Of a stretch of 64,000 nucleotides of DNA, positions 1 through 9,155 are shown one piece after another (within the stretch, counting starts at the first letter, position 1; every line of letters starts with the position of its first letter). Source of the stretch: Sphingobium sp. OAS761 (GTDB lineage Bacteria > Pseudomonadota > Alphaproteobacteria > Sphingomonadales > Sphingomonadaceae). The stretch is from positions 62,001-126,000 of the forward strand of contig NZ_JALJVY010000003.1 in assembly GCF_024168485.1 (NCBI RefSeq), read 5' to 3'. The position numbers and the translations under genes are program-made. The notes below the pieces were generated by a model. That model did no database searches. It was not told the DNA's origin and worked only from the letters and a program-made list of their open reading frames with translations.

Positions 1-92
1 GCCCGAGCAAGCCGTCTTCCGGTTCTTGCTGACTATCCGCCACGCCCGTTCCTCACCTTGCCTGATCGCCACCGCACAAGCGGCAATCTATC

Positions 93-107
93 GAACTGGT
101 ATGACCT
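93..107. promoter_or_regulatory. candidate operator, GAACTGGTATGACC
   Basis: The first 240 bases hold no convincing gene. Within them the motif GAACTGGTATGACC lies about 135 bp before the first gene and has a short dyad (GGT-ATG-ACC). A near-identical motif, GAACTGGTAATACC, lies upstream of the GPH-type transporter at 18277-18290. Two catabolic units sharing the motif suggests one regulator; the FCD/GntR protein at 12565 is the obvious local candidate because that family binds short GT/AC dyads. Only the shared motif is seen; the regulator assignment is inference. Confidence 0.35.
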
Positions 108-240
108 GTTAGCCCGTGTTTGTCGAGATATTTTCTAATTCAAGAAGTCGCCGCGCCTTAGATCGACGCGTTCCATATTATGGGATGGTGAATTGTGGAC
201 GGCACAGCTTGGGCTATTTTCACGGCCGCAAGGAGAAATG

Positions 241-2445
241 ATGCCCGAAATATTACCCCTTGATCGCCGCACGGCCCTTGCGTTGGGCGCTGTCGCCCTG
301 CTGTCCGGGATCGAACCCGCCTTCGCGCGCCGACTAAGCAGCGACGCCGCGCCCAATTGGGCCAGCGAACCCATGCGCTGGTTCCAGCTCGCCTTCACCG
401 AAGATGATCCGGGCCATTATGAACCCACATTCTGGACTGACTATTTCCAGCAAATCCACGCCGATGGCATATGCCTGAGTGCCGGGGGGGGCATTGCATT
501 CTACCCCACGGACATTCCCTATCACGGCATGGCGCAGGGCGTCGGCAAGGGCGTCGATCCATTTGGCGACATGGTGACGGCTTGCAAGAAACTTGGGCTG
601 CGCGTCCTCGCCCGCATCGATCCGCATGCGATGAACGCTGCCGCCGCCGCAGCCCATCCCGAATGGGCGCTGACCGGTCCGGATGGGAAGATCAAGCAGC
701 ATGGCAGCGCGCCGGACCTCACGCTGACCTGCGCCTATGGCCCTTATAATTTCGAACTGATGCCAAAGGTGATCGAGGAGATCGCGCGCCGCTATCCGGT
801 GGATGGCTTCTTCGGCAATCGCTGGAACGGGAGCGGCACCTGCTACTGTCACAGTTGCCGCACGCTCTATCGCGCCGCGTCGGGACAGGACATCCCGCTC
901 GATCCGGACCCGTCCAAGCCGGAAGGGCGACGCTATGCTGCATGGATTGAAGAGCGGCTCTTCTCCCTTGTCGACCTGTGGAATGCGGCGGCGCGCAAGC
1001 ACCGACGGGACGCCTTCTTCACACCTGGCGGGGACCGCAGGGGTCTGGTCGACCTGAATGGACCAGCCCTGTCGAAACGCCTTCCGCTTGCTTTTTGCGA
1101 CCGTCAGGCACGATCGTCGGACAGTTCACCTTGGGGCACCGGCCCGGAGGTCTGGGGCGCCGGTCGCTATACACGCGAATTGCGCGCCTTCATGAAGGAC
1201 AAGCCGGTCGGCCACATCATCTCCGTGGGGGTGGAGGAGGCCTATCGGTGGAAAGATTCGGTACAGAGCCCGGCGGAAATACGCATCTGGGCCGCTGGCG
1301 CGATCGCCCAGGGTGCGCGCCCGTGGATCACGAAGTTCAATGCCAAGCCTCTGGACCGTCGCTGGATGGATGTCGTTCGGCAAATCTACAGCTGGCATCA
1401 CGCCAACGAACCCTATCTGCGCAACACCGGAAATCTCGCCCGTGTCGCATTGGTGCATACGCCCCGCACCACCGCTTATCTCGGCGGCTGGACCGGGCGG
1501 GGAAAGCTTGAGGAGCATGGTGACGGCTTCTACCAGGCCGCGCTGGAAAGCCGGATCCCGTTCGACCTGATCGACGAGGATTTCCTGGACGCCGACAGCC
1601 TGTCGCGCTTTGACACCATCATTCTCGCAAACGCGGCGGTGCTGTCCAACCGGCAATGCGATCACGTGCGTGCCTTCGTGGCGCGTGGGGGCAGCGTCAT
1701 CGCCACTTATCAAACGTCACTTTACGATGGCGAGGGAAGGCAGCGAGCAGATTTCGGGCTTGCCGACCTGTTCGGATGCTCCATCGCGGGCAAGGCCGAA
1801 GGACCGATGAAGAACGCCTATCTGACCTTGCGTCACGCCCATCCGGCCATGGCCGGGCTCAGCGACATCAGCCGAACCATCGGGCCGTTGTTCCGCCTGC
1901 CCGTCACCGCGCGCGATCAGCGGGACGTCGCCTTGACGCTCGTGCCCAGCTATCCCGACTTGCCGATGGAACGGGTGTTCACCGATCGCGCAGAGAGCGA
2001 CATACCCATGGCGATCTGCCGTCAGGTCGGGCGCGGCCGCGTTGTCTATCTGCCGATGGACCTTGATCGCAGCTTTGCGGAACTTGGCCATGGCGATCAT
2101 CTGACGCTCTTGCGCGCGATGCTTGCTTGGGCGCACGAGAAAGCGCATCCGTTGCAAATCGATGGGCCGGGCCTGCTCGACATCGCCTGCTGGCGGCAGG
2201 AAAGGTCCATTACCGCACATCTCATCAATCTCAACAATCCCATGGCGATGCGCGGCAGCTATCGCGAAGCGATCCGCACCGGCCCCTATCGGGTCCGCTT
2301 GCAACTGCCCAAAGGCAGCCGTGCCATGCGGGCTCGGCTCCTGACAACTGAAGCCGACGTGAAGCACCGCACAACGGATGGCTGGATCGAAGTCGAGGTG
2401 CCGTACATCGACTTCCATGAAGTGGTCGCAATCGATTTGATCTAG
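241..2445 (+). CDS. Tat-exported GHL6-like (alpha-amylase family) protein, copy 1
   Basis: Large secreted protein of about 734 residues. The N-terminus has a twin-arginine leader (DRRTALALGAVALL) ending near an alanine-rich cleavage site, so export to the periplasm is likely. The middle looks like a TIM barrel of the hypothetical glycosyl hydrolase 6 group (PF14871 type), with a cysteine cluster CYCHSC near residues 201-206. The last third resembles the GATase-like 'beta-galactosidase trimerisation' fold, with the tag GRGRVVYLPMDLDR near residue 597. Start 241 is chosen because AAGGAG at 230-235 is well spaced for it; an ATG at 238 is too close. It is related to the proteins at 9156, 46316 and 48567. 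The substrate is unknown; the catabolic neighbours suggest a glycoside. Family call is fairly sure, activity is not. Confidence 0.75.
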   Translation: MPEILPLDRRTALALGAVALLSGIEPAFARRLSSDAAPNWASEPMRWFQLAFTEDDPGHYEPTFWTDYFQQIHADGICLSAGGGIAFYPTDIPYHGMAQGVGKGVDPFGDMVTACKKLGLRVLARIDPHAMNAAAAAAHPEWALTGPDGKIKQHGSAPDLTLTCAYGPYNFELMPKVIEEIARRYPVDGFFGNRWNGSGTCYCHSCRTLYRAASGQDIPLDPDPSKPEGRRYAAWIEERLFSLVDLWNAAARKHRRDAFFTPGGDRRGLVDLNGPALSKRLPLAFCDRQARSSDSSPWGTGPEVWGAGRYTRELRAFMKDKPVGHIISVGVEEAYRWKDSVQSPAEIRIWAAGAIAQGARPWITKFNAKPLDRRWMDVVRQIYSWHHANEPYLRNTGNLARVALVHTPRTTAYLGGWTGRGKLEEHGDGFYQAALESRIPFDLIDEDFLDADSLSRFDTIILANAAVLSNRQCDHVRAFVARGGSVIATYQTSLYDGEGRQRADFGLADLFGCSIAGKAEGPMKNAYLTLRHAHPAMAGLSDISRTIGPLFRLPVTARDQRDVALTLVPSYPDLPMERVFTDRAESDIPMAICRQVGRGRVVYLPMDLDRSFAELGHGDHLTLLRAMLAWAHEKAHPLQIDGPGLLDIACWRQERSITAHLINLNNPMAMRGSYREAIRTGPYRVRLQLPKGSRAMRARLLTTEADVKHRTTDGWIEVEVPYIDFHEVVAIDLI

Positions 2446-2520
2446 CCTTTCAGCTTTGTCCAACCGTTCGTCCCGAGCCCATCCAAGGCCTCTTCTATGC
2501 TCAAGAGGGAATCAGCCGTC

Positions 2521-3324
2521 ATGATCGACCGCCGCGACATGCTAGCTCTGGGTACGTTCGGTGTACTCACTCTTGGCGCCTCATCGCTTGCCGACGCCGC
2601 AGCCATCACGCCAGACCAAGTCAGCCTCCCCTTTCATGGACGGCAATTACACGTCCTCGACCTCACCCACCGGCTGACCCGCGCATTCGCGTTCACGCCC
2701 GGTCGCCTCTCCATGGAGGCGGTGGAGGGGTCGGGAACCAACGCAGGCATGGCGCTTAACCGCATATCCATCGTCGAACATACCGGCACCCATCTCGACG
2801 CGCCGCGCCATTTCTCGCCGAAGGGTGCGTCAGTCGGCGACATGGCGATCAGCCAGTTGATCGTTCCGCTCGTGATCATCGACATCAGGGAAAAGGCGAA
2901 GGCGAATCGCGACGCGCGAGTGGAGCCGAAGGACGTCGCCGCCTGGGAACACCGCCATGGACGCATCCCGGCTGGTTCCTGCGTCGCCATGCTATCGGGA
3001 TGGGACCCGCTGGGCGCCTTTGCCAATTACGGCAGCTTGCCCCCGGCCGAGCGGCGCAAGAGCCCGGGCTTCGATGCCGCGGTCATGGACATTCTGACGA
3101 AGCGAGACGTCATCGGCATCGGCGTCGACACCATGTCAATCGACGCGGGGCAGGCGATGCCGGCCTTCCCCGTGCATCAGGCGTGGCTGCGAAGCGGGCG
3201 CTGGGCGCTGGAGGGGCTGGCCAATCTGGACCGGGCGCCTGCCGCTGGTGCCCTGCTGTTTGCCGGGGTTGCGCCGCTCGAAAACGCCACCGGCATGCCT
3301 GCGCGGGTGATCGCGCTCTATTGA
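2521..3324 (+). CDS. cyclase family / kynurenine formamidase-like hydrolase, exported
   Basis: Member of the metal-dependent cyclase family (PF04199). The signature HTGTHLDAPRHF lies near residue 82 and supplies the metal-binding His/Asp residues; a second conserved part, GIGVDTMSIDAG, follows. Family members hydrolyse amides or lactones such as N-formylkynurenine. The N-terminus, IDRRDMLALGTFGVL, is a twin-arginine-like export signal, unlike cytosolic formamidases. Start 2521 is preferred over an in-frame ATG at 2497 because AGAGGGA precedes it and it begins directly with the leader. It lies about 75 bp after the GHL6-like gene in the same direction, so it may act on a product of that enzyme, for example a sugar lactone. 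The substrate is inferred only from context. Confidence 0.75.
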   Translation: MIDRRDMLALGTFGVLTLGASSLADAAAITPDQVSLPFHGRQLHVLDLTHRLTRAFAFTPGRLSMEAVEGSGTNAGMALNRISIVEHTGTHLDAPRHFSPKGASVGDMAISQLIVPLVIIDIREKAKANRDARVEPKDVAAWEHRHGRIPAGSCVAMLSGWDPLGAFANYGSLPPAERRKSPGFDAAVMDILTKRDVIGIGVDTMSIDAGQAMPAFPVHQAWLRSGRWALEGLANLDRAPAAGALLFAGVAPLENATGMPARVIALY

Positions 3325-3376
3325 ACAGGCGCTGCGACGCCTGCCCGTGCAGAGGCGGACGTCGCAGCCAATACCG

Positions 3377-4156
3377 TCAGGCGCGCATCAAAGATCCGCC
3401 ATTGACGTCAAAGATCGCGCCGTTGATCCAGCGGCCATCTTCCGACAGCAACATCGCCACGACGCCCGCATGATCTTCGGATTCGCCCAGACGGGTATGC
3501 GGCGTGCGCGCCATGAAATAGTCGGCCCATTTCGTGGCCTCCTCGGCATTCGCTTCCATCGCCTTCTTCATCTCGCCGGTCACGGTGAAGCCTGGTGCGA
3601 GGACATTGGCGACGACACCTTCCTTGCCCCAGCGTGCACCGACATGGCGTGCAAGCGCGTTCACGCCCGCCTTCGCCATGGCATAGCAAGGCCGCGTCGG
3701 CTCGCCGCCATGTGCCGAGCCGGAACTGGTGTAGACGATAGCGCCCTTGCCGCTCTTGACGAGATGCGGAAGGACGGCGCGGGTGCACAGCAGGTGCCCG
3801 CGCAGATTGACCGTAATCGTCCGGTCAAAGGTGGAGAGATCGATTGCAAGCGCATCGCTATCCTCCATGATGACGCGCAAATCCGCAGCGTTGATATGCG
3901 CACCGTCGAGCCCGCCAAAGCGGCTCACTGCCGCTTCGGTCGCCTTCTGCACCGACGCTTCATCGGCGATGTCGACATGTACGGCGAAGGTTTCCCCGCC
4001 CGCCTCTTGCGCCACCTGCGTCGCGCCATCGATGTTGATGTCGGCGGCGCAAACGCGCGCGCCTTCCGACGCCAGGCGCCTGACGGTGGCGGCACCGATT
4101 CCGGTTGCGCTGCCGAACACGATGATACGGCGGTCTTTAAGACGATTGTTGGTCAT
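3377..4156 (-). CDS. SDR family oxidoreductase
   Basis: Classical short-chain dehydrogenase of about 259 residues. The cofactor motif is GSATGIG near residue 14; the active site has a Ser in TSSGSAHGG followed by YAMAK. The usual NNAG motif reads NAAD, a mild deviation. ATG 4156 is chosen over 4162 because the ribosome-binding GGAGG abuts 4162 but is 6 nt from 4156. It is the last gene of a minus-strand run lactate-type permease, glycerate kinase, hydroxypyruvate isomerase, tartronate-semialdehyde reductase, SDR. It would oxidise or reduce a hydroxy-acid or sugar intermediate of that pathway. It faces the cyclase gene tail to tail. Confidence 0.8.
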   Translation of the reverse strand: MTNNRLKDRRIIVFGSATGIGAATVRRLASEGARVCAADINIDGATQVAQEAGGETFAVHVDIADEASVQKATEAAVSRFGGLDGAHINAADLRVIMEDSDALAIDLSTFDRTITVNLRGHLLCTRAVLPHLVKSGKGAIVYTSSGSAHGGEPTRPCYAMAKAGVNALARHVGARWGKEGVVANVLAPGFTVTGEMKKAMEANAEEATKWADYFMARTPHTRLGESEDHAGVVAMLLSEDGRWINGAIFDVNGGSLMRA

Positions 4157-4200
4157 AAGCATCCTCCGGAGAAGTTATTGGGTGTGCGAAATGTCTGCGG

Positions 4201-5088
4201 TTAGCAACCACTCACCAAGTGGTTAGCAGCCCGCTCAAGCGCAGTCACCATGGCACTGTGATCCTTTTCCCCATCTCCGTAGGCCGCGCAGCTGCTGAAA
4301 AGCTGCTGGGCATTCGCCGTCGCGGGCAGCGATATGCCCAGCGATCGCGCACCTGACAGGGCGAGATTCAGGTCTTTTTGATGTAGCCGAATGCGGAAGC
4401 CGGGATCGAAGCTGCGGTCGATCATGCGTTGGCCATGCACTTCCAGCACGCGCGATGCAGCAAATCCGCCCATCAACGCTTCCCGCACCCGCGCCGGGTC
4501 CGCGCCCGCTTTCGATGCGAAAACCAGCGCCTCCGACACGGCTTCGATGTTCAGGGCGACGATGATCTGGTTGGCAACCTTGGTAATCTGTCCCGCGCCA
4601 ACCCCACCGACCAGCGTAATGTTCTTGCCCATCAGTTCCAGCAGCGGACGGACCTTGTCGAACACTTGCTGCCTGGCACCACACATGATCGTCAGGGCGG
4701 CATTTTTCGCGCCCACCTCGCCGCCTGAAACCGGCGCATCCACATAATCGCACCCGAGCGCCTCGATCTTCTCCGCAAAATCGCGTGTGGCGATAGGGTC
4801 GATCGAGCTCATATCGATGACGGTTGTGCCGGGCTTCAAACCCTGAGCCACACCATTCTCGCCGAACAGCACGCGTTCAACGTCCGGCGTGTCGGGCAGC
4901 ATCAGGATCAGACACTCCACCTCCGCCGCCACCTCAGCTGGCGTAGCGCATGCGATCGCGCCGCCTTCGCGCAATTCGTCGGGCATAGGGGTACGATTGG
5001 CGCTGCTGAACATCGCATGCCCGGCCGCTTGCAGATGCCCGGCCATCGGACGCCCCATTATGCCAAGGCCGATGAATCCAATCTTCAT
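4201..5088 (-). CDS. glxR: 2-hydroxy-3-oxopropionate (tartronate semialdehyde) reductase-like protein
   Basis: Beta-hydroxyacid dehydrogenase of 295 residues, the usual family length. The N-terminal Rossmann motif GFIGLGIMGRPMAGHL is complete, the substrate-binding signature DAPVSGGEVGAKNAALTIM is present, and the conserved catalytic Lys lies in GAGQITKVANQ. Members reduce tartronate semialdehyde to D-glycerate or oxidise 3-hydroxyisobutyrate. Direct neighbourhood with a hydroxypyruvate isomerase (1-bp gap) and a glycerate kinase argues for the glyoxylate/glycerate role. AGGAG about 8 nt upstream supports the start. Exact substrate not proven. Confidence 0.8.
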   Translation of the reverse strand: MKIGFIGLGIMGRPMAGHLQAAGHAMFSSANRTPMPDELREGGAIACATPAEVAAEVECLILMLPDTPDVERVLFGENGVAQGLKPGTTVIDMSSIDPIATRDFAEKIEALGCDYVDAPVSGGEVGAKNAALTIMCGARQQVFDKVRPLLELMGKNITLVGGVGAGQITKVANQIIVALNIEAVSEALVFASKAGADPARVREALMGGFAASRVLEVHGQRMIDRSFDPGFRIRLHQKDLNLALSGARSLGISLPATANAQQLFSSCAAYGDGEKDHSAMVTALERAANHLVSGC

Positions 5089-5089
5089 A

Positions 5090-5875
5090 TCATGCGCTCC
5101 TGAATTTCAGATAATTGCGCGCCCAGCCAAGTCCCGCTTTCGTGTCGCCCGCAGGTCGATATTCGCACCCGATCCAACGGTCATAACCAAGCGCGTCGAT
5201 ATGGCTGAGCAGCCAGGGATAGTTGATCTCTCCGCTGCCCGGTTCGGCACGGCCCGGATTGTCGGCGAGCTGCATATGCCCGATCCGGGGCAGCAGGCGT
5301 TCGATCGTGCGGGCAAGGTCCCCTTCCATGATCTGCATATGATAAATGTCATATTGCAGGCGAACATTGGGGCGCGCCGCTTCGTCCATGACGGACAGGG
5401 CCTCGTCAGTCGTGCCGTAGAAATATCCCGGGATGTCGATCCTGGTGTTGATCGGCTCGATCAATATCTCGACCCCATCAGCCGCAGCCAGTTCGGCAGC
5501 GTGCACGATGTTGGCGACCAGCGTGGACCGGCATTCGGCACTGGCAGGCGCCTTTCCGGCCATAAGGTGCAGACGCGGGCAGCCTAGCGCTCGGGCATAA
5601 TCCAGACCCTTGGCCACCCCTGCACGGAATTCCTCCACCCGGTCAGGTATGGCCGCAATACCTCGCTCGCCCCCGGCCCAGTCGCCCGCAGGGAGGTTGA
5701 ACAGCACCACCTCAAGCCCGCAATTCCGTGTGCGTGCGCCCACATCGGCCGGATCATGGTCGTAGGGAAACAGGAACTCGACACCGGAAAATCCAGCCGC
5801 TTTTGCCGCATCAAAGCGGTCAAGGAACGGCAGGTCCGGGAACATCATCGACAGATTAGCTGCCAGCTTCACCAT
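5090..5875 (-). CDS. hyi: hydroxypyruvate isomerase (Hyi/OtnI-like TIM barrel)
   Basis: TIM-barrel isomerase of 261 residues, typical for the Hyi family. The start MVKLAANLSMMFPDLPFLDRF, the EPINTRIDIPGYF block with the metal-ligand Glu, and QYDIYHMQIMEGD with ligand Asp/His match the xylose-isomerase-like superfamily. It interconverts hydroxypyruvate and tartronate semialdehyde; the related OtnI uses 2-oxo-tetronate. Its stop is one base from the reductase start, so the two are probably cotranslated, and together they would turn hydroxypyruvate into glycerate. GGAAGAG lies just before the ATG. Confidence 0.8.
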   Translation of the reverse strand: MVKLAANLSMMFPDLPFLDRFDAAKAAGFSGVEFLFPYDHDPADVGARTRNCGLEVVLFNLPAGDWAGGERGIAAIPDRVEEFRAGVAKGLDYARALGCPRLHLMAGKAPASAECRSTLVANIVHAAELAAADGVEILIEPINTRIDIPGYFYGTTDEALSVMDEAARPNVRLQYDIYHMQIMEGDLARTIERLLPRIGHMQLADNPGRAEPGSGEINYPWLLSHIDALGYDRWIGCEYRPAGDTKAGLGWARNYLKFRSA

Positions 5876-5901
5876 ATCTCTTCCCTCTCATATCGTGCCG
5901 G

Positions 5902-7221
5902 TCAGAACGCGATGCCCAGCACCAGGTCCATGACGTTGGTTCCCGTCGGGCCGGTGCGGAACAGGTCGCCGGTGGCCTCGAACAAGTGGTAGCTGTCGTT
6001 GCGCGCCAACATCTCTTCAGCGTCGAGCCCGGATGCGCCCGCTCGCTCGCGCAGCGCGCCGTCGGCAAACGCGCCTGCCGCATCGGTCGGCCCGTCGGTG
6101 CCATCCGTACCGGCGGCGAGCAGCGCGGCATTATCCTCTCCCGCCAGCGCTAGGCCCGCCACCAGCGCAAATTCCTGGTTGCGCCCGCCCAGACCGTCGC
6201 CCTTCACCTGCAAAGTGGTCTCCCCGGCCGATATCAGCAGCGCGGGGCGATCCTGCGGCGGCACTGCCCGTAGAGCCGCCGCCATCTTCAGCGCGGCGTC
6301 ATGGGTGTTACCCGCCATGACTGGATCCACGTCGCAGACGGCCAGCCCCTCCCGCGCCGCTATGCCGTGCACCGCCTCGACCAGCATGGCGCTATCCCCA
6401 AGCATCAACTGCTCCTGACGCCTCGCGGCTTGAGGGACAGGGTGAGCCTCTTGCGCCAGCGCGTGGCGGATGGACACAGGCACCGCTTCCTCCAAGCCAT
6501 AGCGCGCCAGGATAGCCGTCGGACGCGCCAGGTCCTTCCTGCGTGCGATGGTCGGCCCCGATCCGATCATGCAAAGGTCCCCGCTGGGAATGTCCGACAT
6601 CAGCAGCGTCAGCACCGATGCGGGACCAATATGCTCCAGCAACCCGCCGCCCTTCACCCGCGACAGCCGCTTTCGCACCGCGTTGATCTCCTCGATCGAG
6701 GCTCCGGACCGCAGCAGCAGGTCCGTCGCCGCCGCCTTTTCCTCGAGCGTCACGCCATCCGCAGGGGCAACCATGAGCGCCGACGCACCACCGGTCAGCA
6801 ATACGATAACGGTATCGCGCTCCGTCAGTCCTTCGACCGTGCGCAACATCTCGGCGGTCGCCTCTACTCCCTGCTCGTCGGGAATGGGGTGCCCCGCCTG
6901 ACGCTGCCGGATACGCGTCAGCATCGGCTCGGCATGGCCGTGCTTCACGATGATGCAGCCGTCCGAAATCCGGTCGCCGAGCAGTATCTCCAGGCCTTTG
7001 GCCAAGGATCCCGCCGCCTTTCCCGCGCCGATCACGATCAGGCGGCCATCCGGATGCAAGGGCCAGTCGATGATCTTGCCCTGGTGACTGATGCGCCAGT
7101 GATCACCCTGCGGAGCGCCCAGCGCTTCGACCAGTCTGTCCCCCCGGACTGACTCAAGCGCCTCCACGTAGATATTCTTCAGCAGCGCGCGGACGGCCAC
7201 CCCCTGTGGAAGATCGTGCAT
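5902..7221 (-). CDS. glycerate 2-kinase, MOFRL family, copy 1
   Basis: About 439 residues, matching the MOFRL/GckA-TtuD glycerate kinases that convert D-glycerate to 2-phosphoglycerate with ATP. Recognisable parts are VIGAGKAAGSLAKGLE, LLTGGASALMVAP, the SRVKGGGLL loop, SDIPSGD and GGRNQEFAL near the C-terminal MOFRL domain. Start 7221 follows the permease stop (7226) closely, suggesting translational coupling; an in-frame ATG at 7257 would overlap the permease. With the reductase and isomerase downstream it completes a hydroxypyruvate to 2-phosphoglycerate route. A second kinase is encoded at 13293. Confidence 0.82.
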   Translation of the reverse strand: MHDLPQGVAVRALLKNIYVEALESVRGDRLVEALGAPQGDHWRISHQGKIIDWPLHPDGRLIVIGAGKAAGSLAKGLEILLGDRISDGCIIVKHGHAEPMLTRIRQRQAGHPIPDEQGVEATAEMLRTVEGLTERDTVIVLLTGGASALMVAPADGVTLEEKAAATDLLLRSGASIEEINAVRKRLSRVKGGGLLEHIGPASVLTLLMSDIPSGDLCMIGSGPTIARRKDLARPTAILARYGLEEAVPVSIRHALAQEAHPVPQAARRQEQLMLGDSAMLVEAVHGIAAREGLAVCDVDPVMAGNTHDAALKMAAALRAVPPQDRPALLISAGETTLQVKGDGLGGRNQEFALVAGLALAGEDNAALLAAGTDGTDGPTDAAGAFADGALRERAGASGLDAEEMLARNDSYHLFEATGDLFRTGPTGTNVMDLVLGIAF

Positions 7222-7225
7222 GTGT

Positions 7226-8896
7226 TCAGGGCACCAGCAGGGTAAAGGGATAGACATAGGCTTGCAGCATCACGAACAGCCCGATCAACGCACCCAGCAC
7301 CAGGCTGTGAACGAAGACATGGCGCAGGATTCGGCCTTCCTGACCGAACCATTTGGTGGCGGTGGAGGCAACGACGATGCTCTGCGCATCGATCATCTTA
7401 CCCATAACGCCGCCCGCGCTGTTCGCCCCGGCCATCAGCACGGGTGGCAGGTTCAGCTGCTCCGCAGTGATCTTCTGCAATCCGCCGAACAGCACGTTCG
7501 ACGCCGTATCCGATCCGGTCACGGCAACGCCCAGCCAGCCGAGCATGGTGCCGAAGAAGGGATAGAGCACGCCCGTCGCCGCAAAGGCCAGCCCCATGGA
7601 CGCGTCGATGCCGCCAAACCGGGTGAGATAGCCCAGCGCCAGCATAGCCGCGATGGTGAGCAACGATGGCAACACCAGCTTCCATGTGCGCATGTAGACA
7701 AGGCCGATCGTGCGCGCCGGCACTCGCAGCAGCAAAGCAGAGGCAATCGCGGCCACCAGAATCGCCGTGCCCGTCGCCGACAGGAGATTGAGGTTGTAGA
7801 CCGCTTTTTCAAATTCCGGCGCGCTGACGACCGGGGGCAGCCGCTGGATCACCCCGTCCAGCCCGGCAAAGGGCAGGCGCAACGCAAAAATGCCGTCCAG
7901 CCCCTGCTTCATGAAGGGGATGCCCCACAGGAAAACGCAGCCGGTCAGGATGATCCACGGCATCCATGCGCGGCGGACGGCGGCTGGGTCAGGCAGCGGC
8001 TGGGCATGGGCTGCATCCGCCGTCGCCGCAACGTCCCGCTCATCTCCCTCAGCGAGCTTCGCCTCATTGACATGCATGACGCGCGCGGGCCGCCAAATCC
8101 GCAGGAAGGCAATCAGCGCGGAGATCGAGGCGAGCGCGGCACCGATGGAGGTCAGCCAAGGACCATGAAGATTGGAAATGAGCAGCTGCACGACCGCAAA
8201 GCTGACGCCGGCGACCAGGACGGCTGGAAGAACTTCCATCGTGCGCCGCCAGCCGCAATAGGCGACCAGCAACCAGAAGGGTACGATGACGGCAAAGGGC
8301 GTCATCTGCCGTCCGACCATCGCGGACAATTCGAGCAAGGGAAGACCCGTTACGCCGGAAAGCGTGACCAGCGGCGTCCCAAGCGCGCCGAATGCGACAG
8401 GCGCGGTATTGGCGATCAGCGACAGTCCGGAGGCCTGCAATCGCGTGAAGCCGAGCCCGATCAGCATCGCTCCTGTCACCGCGACCGGCGTGCCGAACCC
8501 TGCCGCGCCCTCGAAAAAGGCGCCGAAGCAGAACGCGATCAGCAGCAGCTGCAAACGGCTGTCAGCCGTGATCGATGTGATCGCGCCGCGCAGCACATGG
8601 AACTGCCCCGTGGTCTCCGTCAACTGATAGAGGAAGAGGATGTTCAGCACGATCCAGCCGATCGGCAACAGGCCATAGGCGGCGCCAAATCCCGCCGCGC
8701 GCAGCGCCAGGCCAGCGGGCATGCCGAAAGCCAGCACGGCAACGGCCAGACCTGCACCAAGGCCCAGGAGTGCGGCGATGTGTGCCCGCACATGAAAGAG
8801 ACCGATAGCACCAAGCAGCACCACCACAGGGATGGCGGCGACCAGTGCGGACAGCAAGCCGTTGCCGAACGGATCGTAATTCTGCGCCCAGATCAT
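7226..8896 (-). CDS. L-lactate permease family transporter
   Basis: Integral membrane carrier of about 556 residues with some 12-14 hydrophobic segments, of the lactate permease (LctP/LldP/GlcA) family. Those carriers import lactate or glycolate with protons. Family blocks seen are FCFGAFFEGAAGFGTPVAVTG and the C-terminal SDTASNVLFGG and ANSAGGVMGKMI. Start 8896 (MIWAQNYDPFGNGLL) is chosen over upstream in-frame codons because it matches the family N-terminus and has GGGTGG before it. Head of the glycerate kinase operon, so a C2-C3 hydroxyacid such as glycerate or glycolate is the likely cargo (inference). Confidence 0.85.
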   Translation of the reverse strand: MIWAQNYDPFGNGLLSALVAAIPVVVLLGAIGLFHVRAHIAALLGLGAGLAVAVLAFGMPAGLALRAAGFGAAYGLLPIGWIVLNILFLYQLTETTGQFHVLRGAITSITADSRLQLLLIAFCFGAFFEGAAGFGTPVAVTGAMLIGLGFTRLQASGLSLIANTAPVAFGALGTPLVTLSGVTGLPLLELSAMVGRQMTPFAVIVPFWLLVAYCGWRRTMEVLPAVLVAGVSFAVVQLLISNLHGPWLTSIGAALASISALIAFLRIWRPARVMHVNEAKLAEGDERDVAATADAAHAQPLPDPAAVRRAWMPWIILTGCVFLWGIPFMKQGLDGIFALRLPFAGLDGVIQRLPPVVSAPEFEKAVYNLNLLSATGTAILVAAIASALLLRVPARTIGLVYMRTWKLVLPSLLTIAAMLALGYLTRFGGIDASMGLAFAATGVLYPFFGTMLGWLGVAVTGSDTASNVLFGGLQKITAEQLNLPPVLMAGANSAGGVMGKMIDAQSIVVASTATKWFGQEGRILRHVFVHSLVLGALIGLFVMLQAYVYPFTLLVP

Positions 8897-9012
8897 CGCG
8901 CCACCCTTGCCCTGTTGTCGGTCAACGTCCGCTTCAATCGCGCCGGCTCTGTCGGTTCGGCACTCTTGGCCAGCCGTCGCTAGGCTGGAGCGCATGGGAA
9001 CGAAACTCGCCT

Positions 9013-9027
9013 TTCCGCGATGCGGAA
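9013..9027. promoter_or_regulatory. palindromic operator 1, TTCCGC-GAT-GCGGAA
   Basis: Perfect 6+6 inverted repeat around GAT in the divergent region between the permease (start 8896) and the second GHL6-like gene (start 9156). A second imperfect copy begins 41 bp later, about four helical turns. The layout suits a dimeric repressor or activator of both directions. The TTCCGC-N3-GCGGAA form resembles IclR-type operators as far as I recall, but no IclR gene is in the window. Confidence 0.5.
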
Positions 9028-9053
9028 CAGATCGGGCATTCAGAGGCAAACTG

Positions 9054-9068
9054 TTCCACAGGGCGGAA
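9054..9068. promoter_or_regulatory. palindromic operator 2, TTCCAC-AGG-GCGGAA
   Basis: Second copy of the 15-bp dyad, with one mismatched position against the perfect site at 9013 and the same 3-bp centre length. A third, weaker relative lies at 14665 before the second glycerate kinase, linking the two kinases to one possible regulator. Confidence 0.45.
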
Positions 9069-9155
9069 CGCCGTTCTCAGGAAGATTGTCGGCCTGACAC
9101 AGTCGGGGCAGACTGTTCTTTGGACGTCCTAGACAGATCAGGAGCATGAGGCGGG

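Noticed and set aside
7220..8983. 587-codon plus-strand open frame
   Set aside because: Antisense to the lactate-type permease; Arg/Gln-rich composition typical of a shadow frame, no family.
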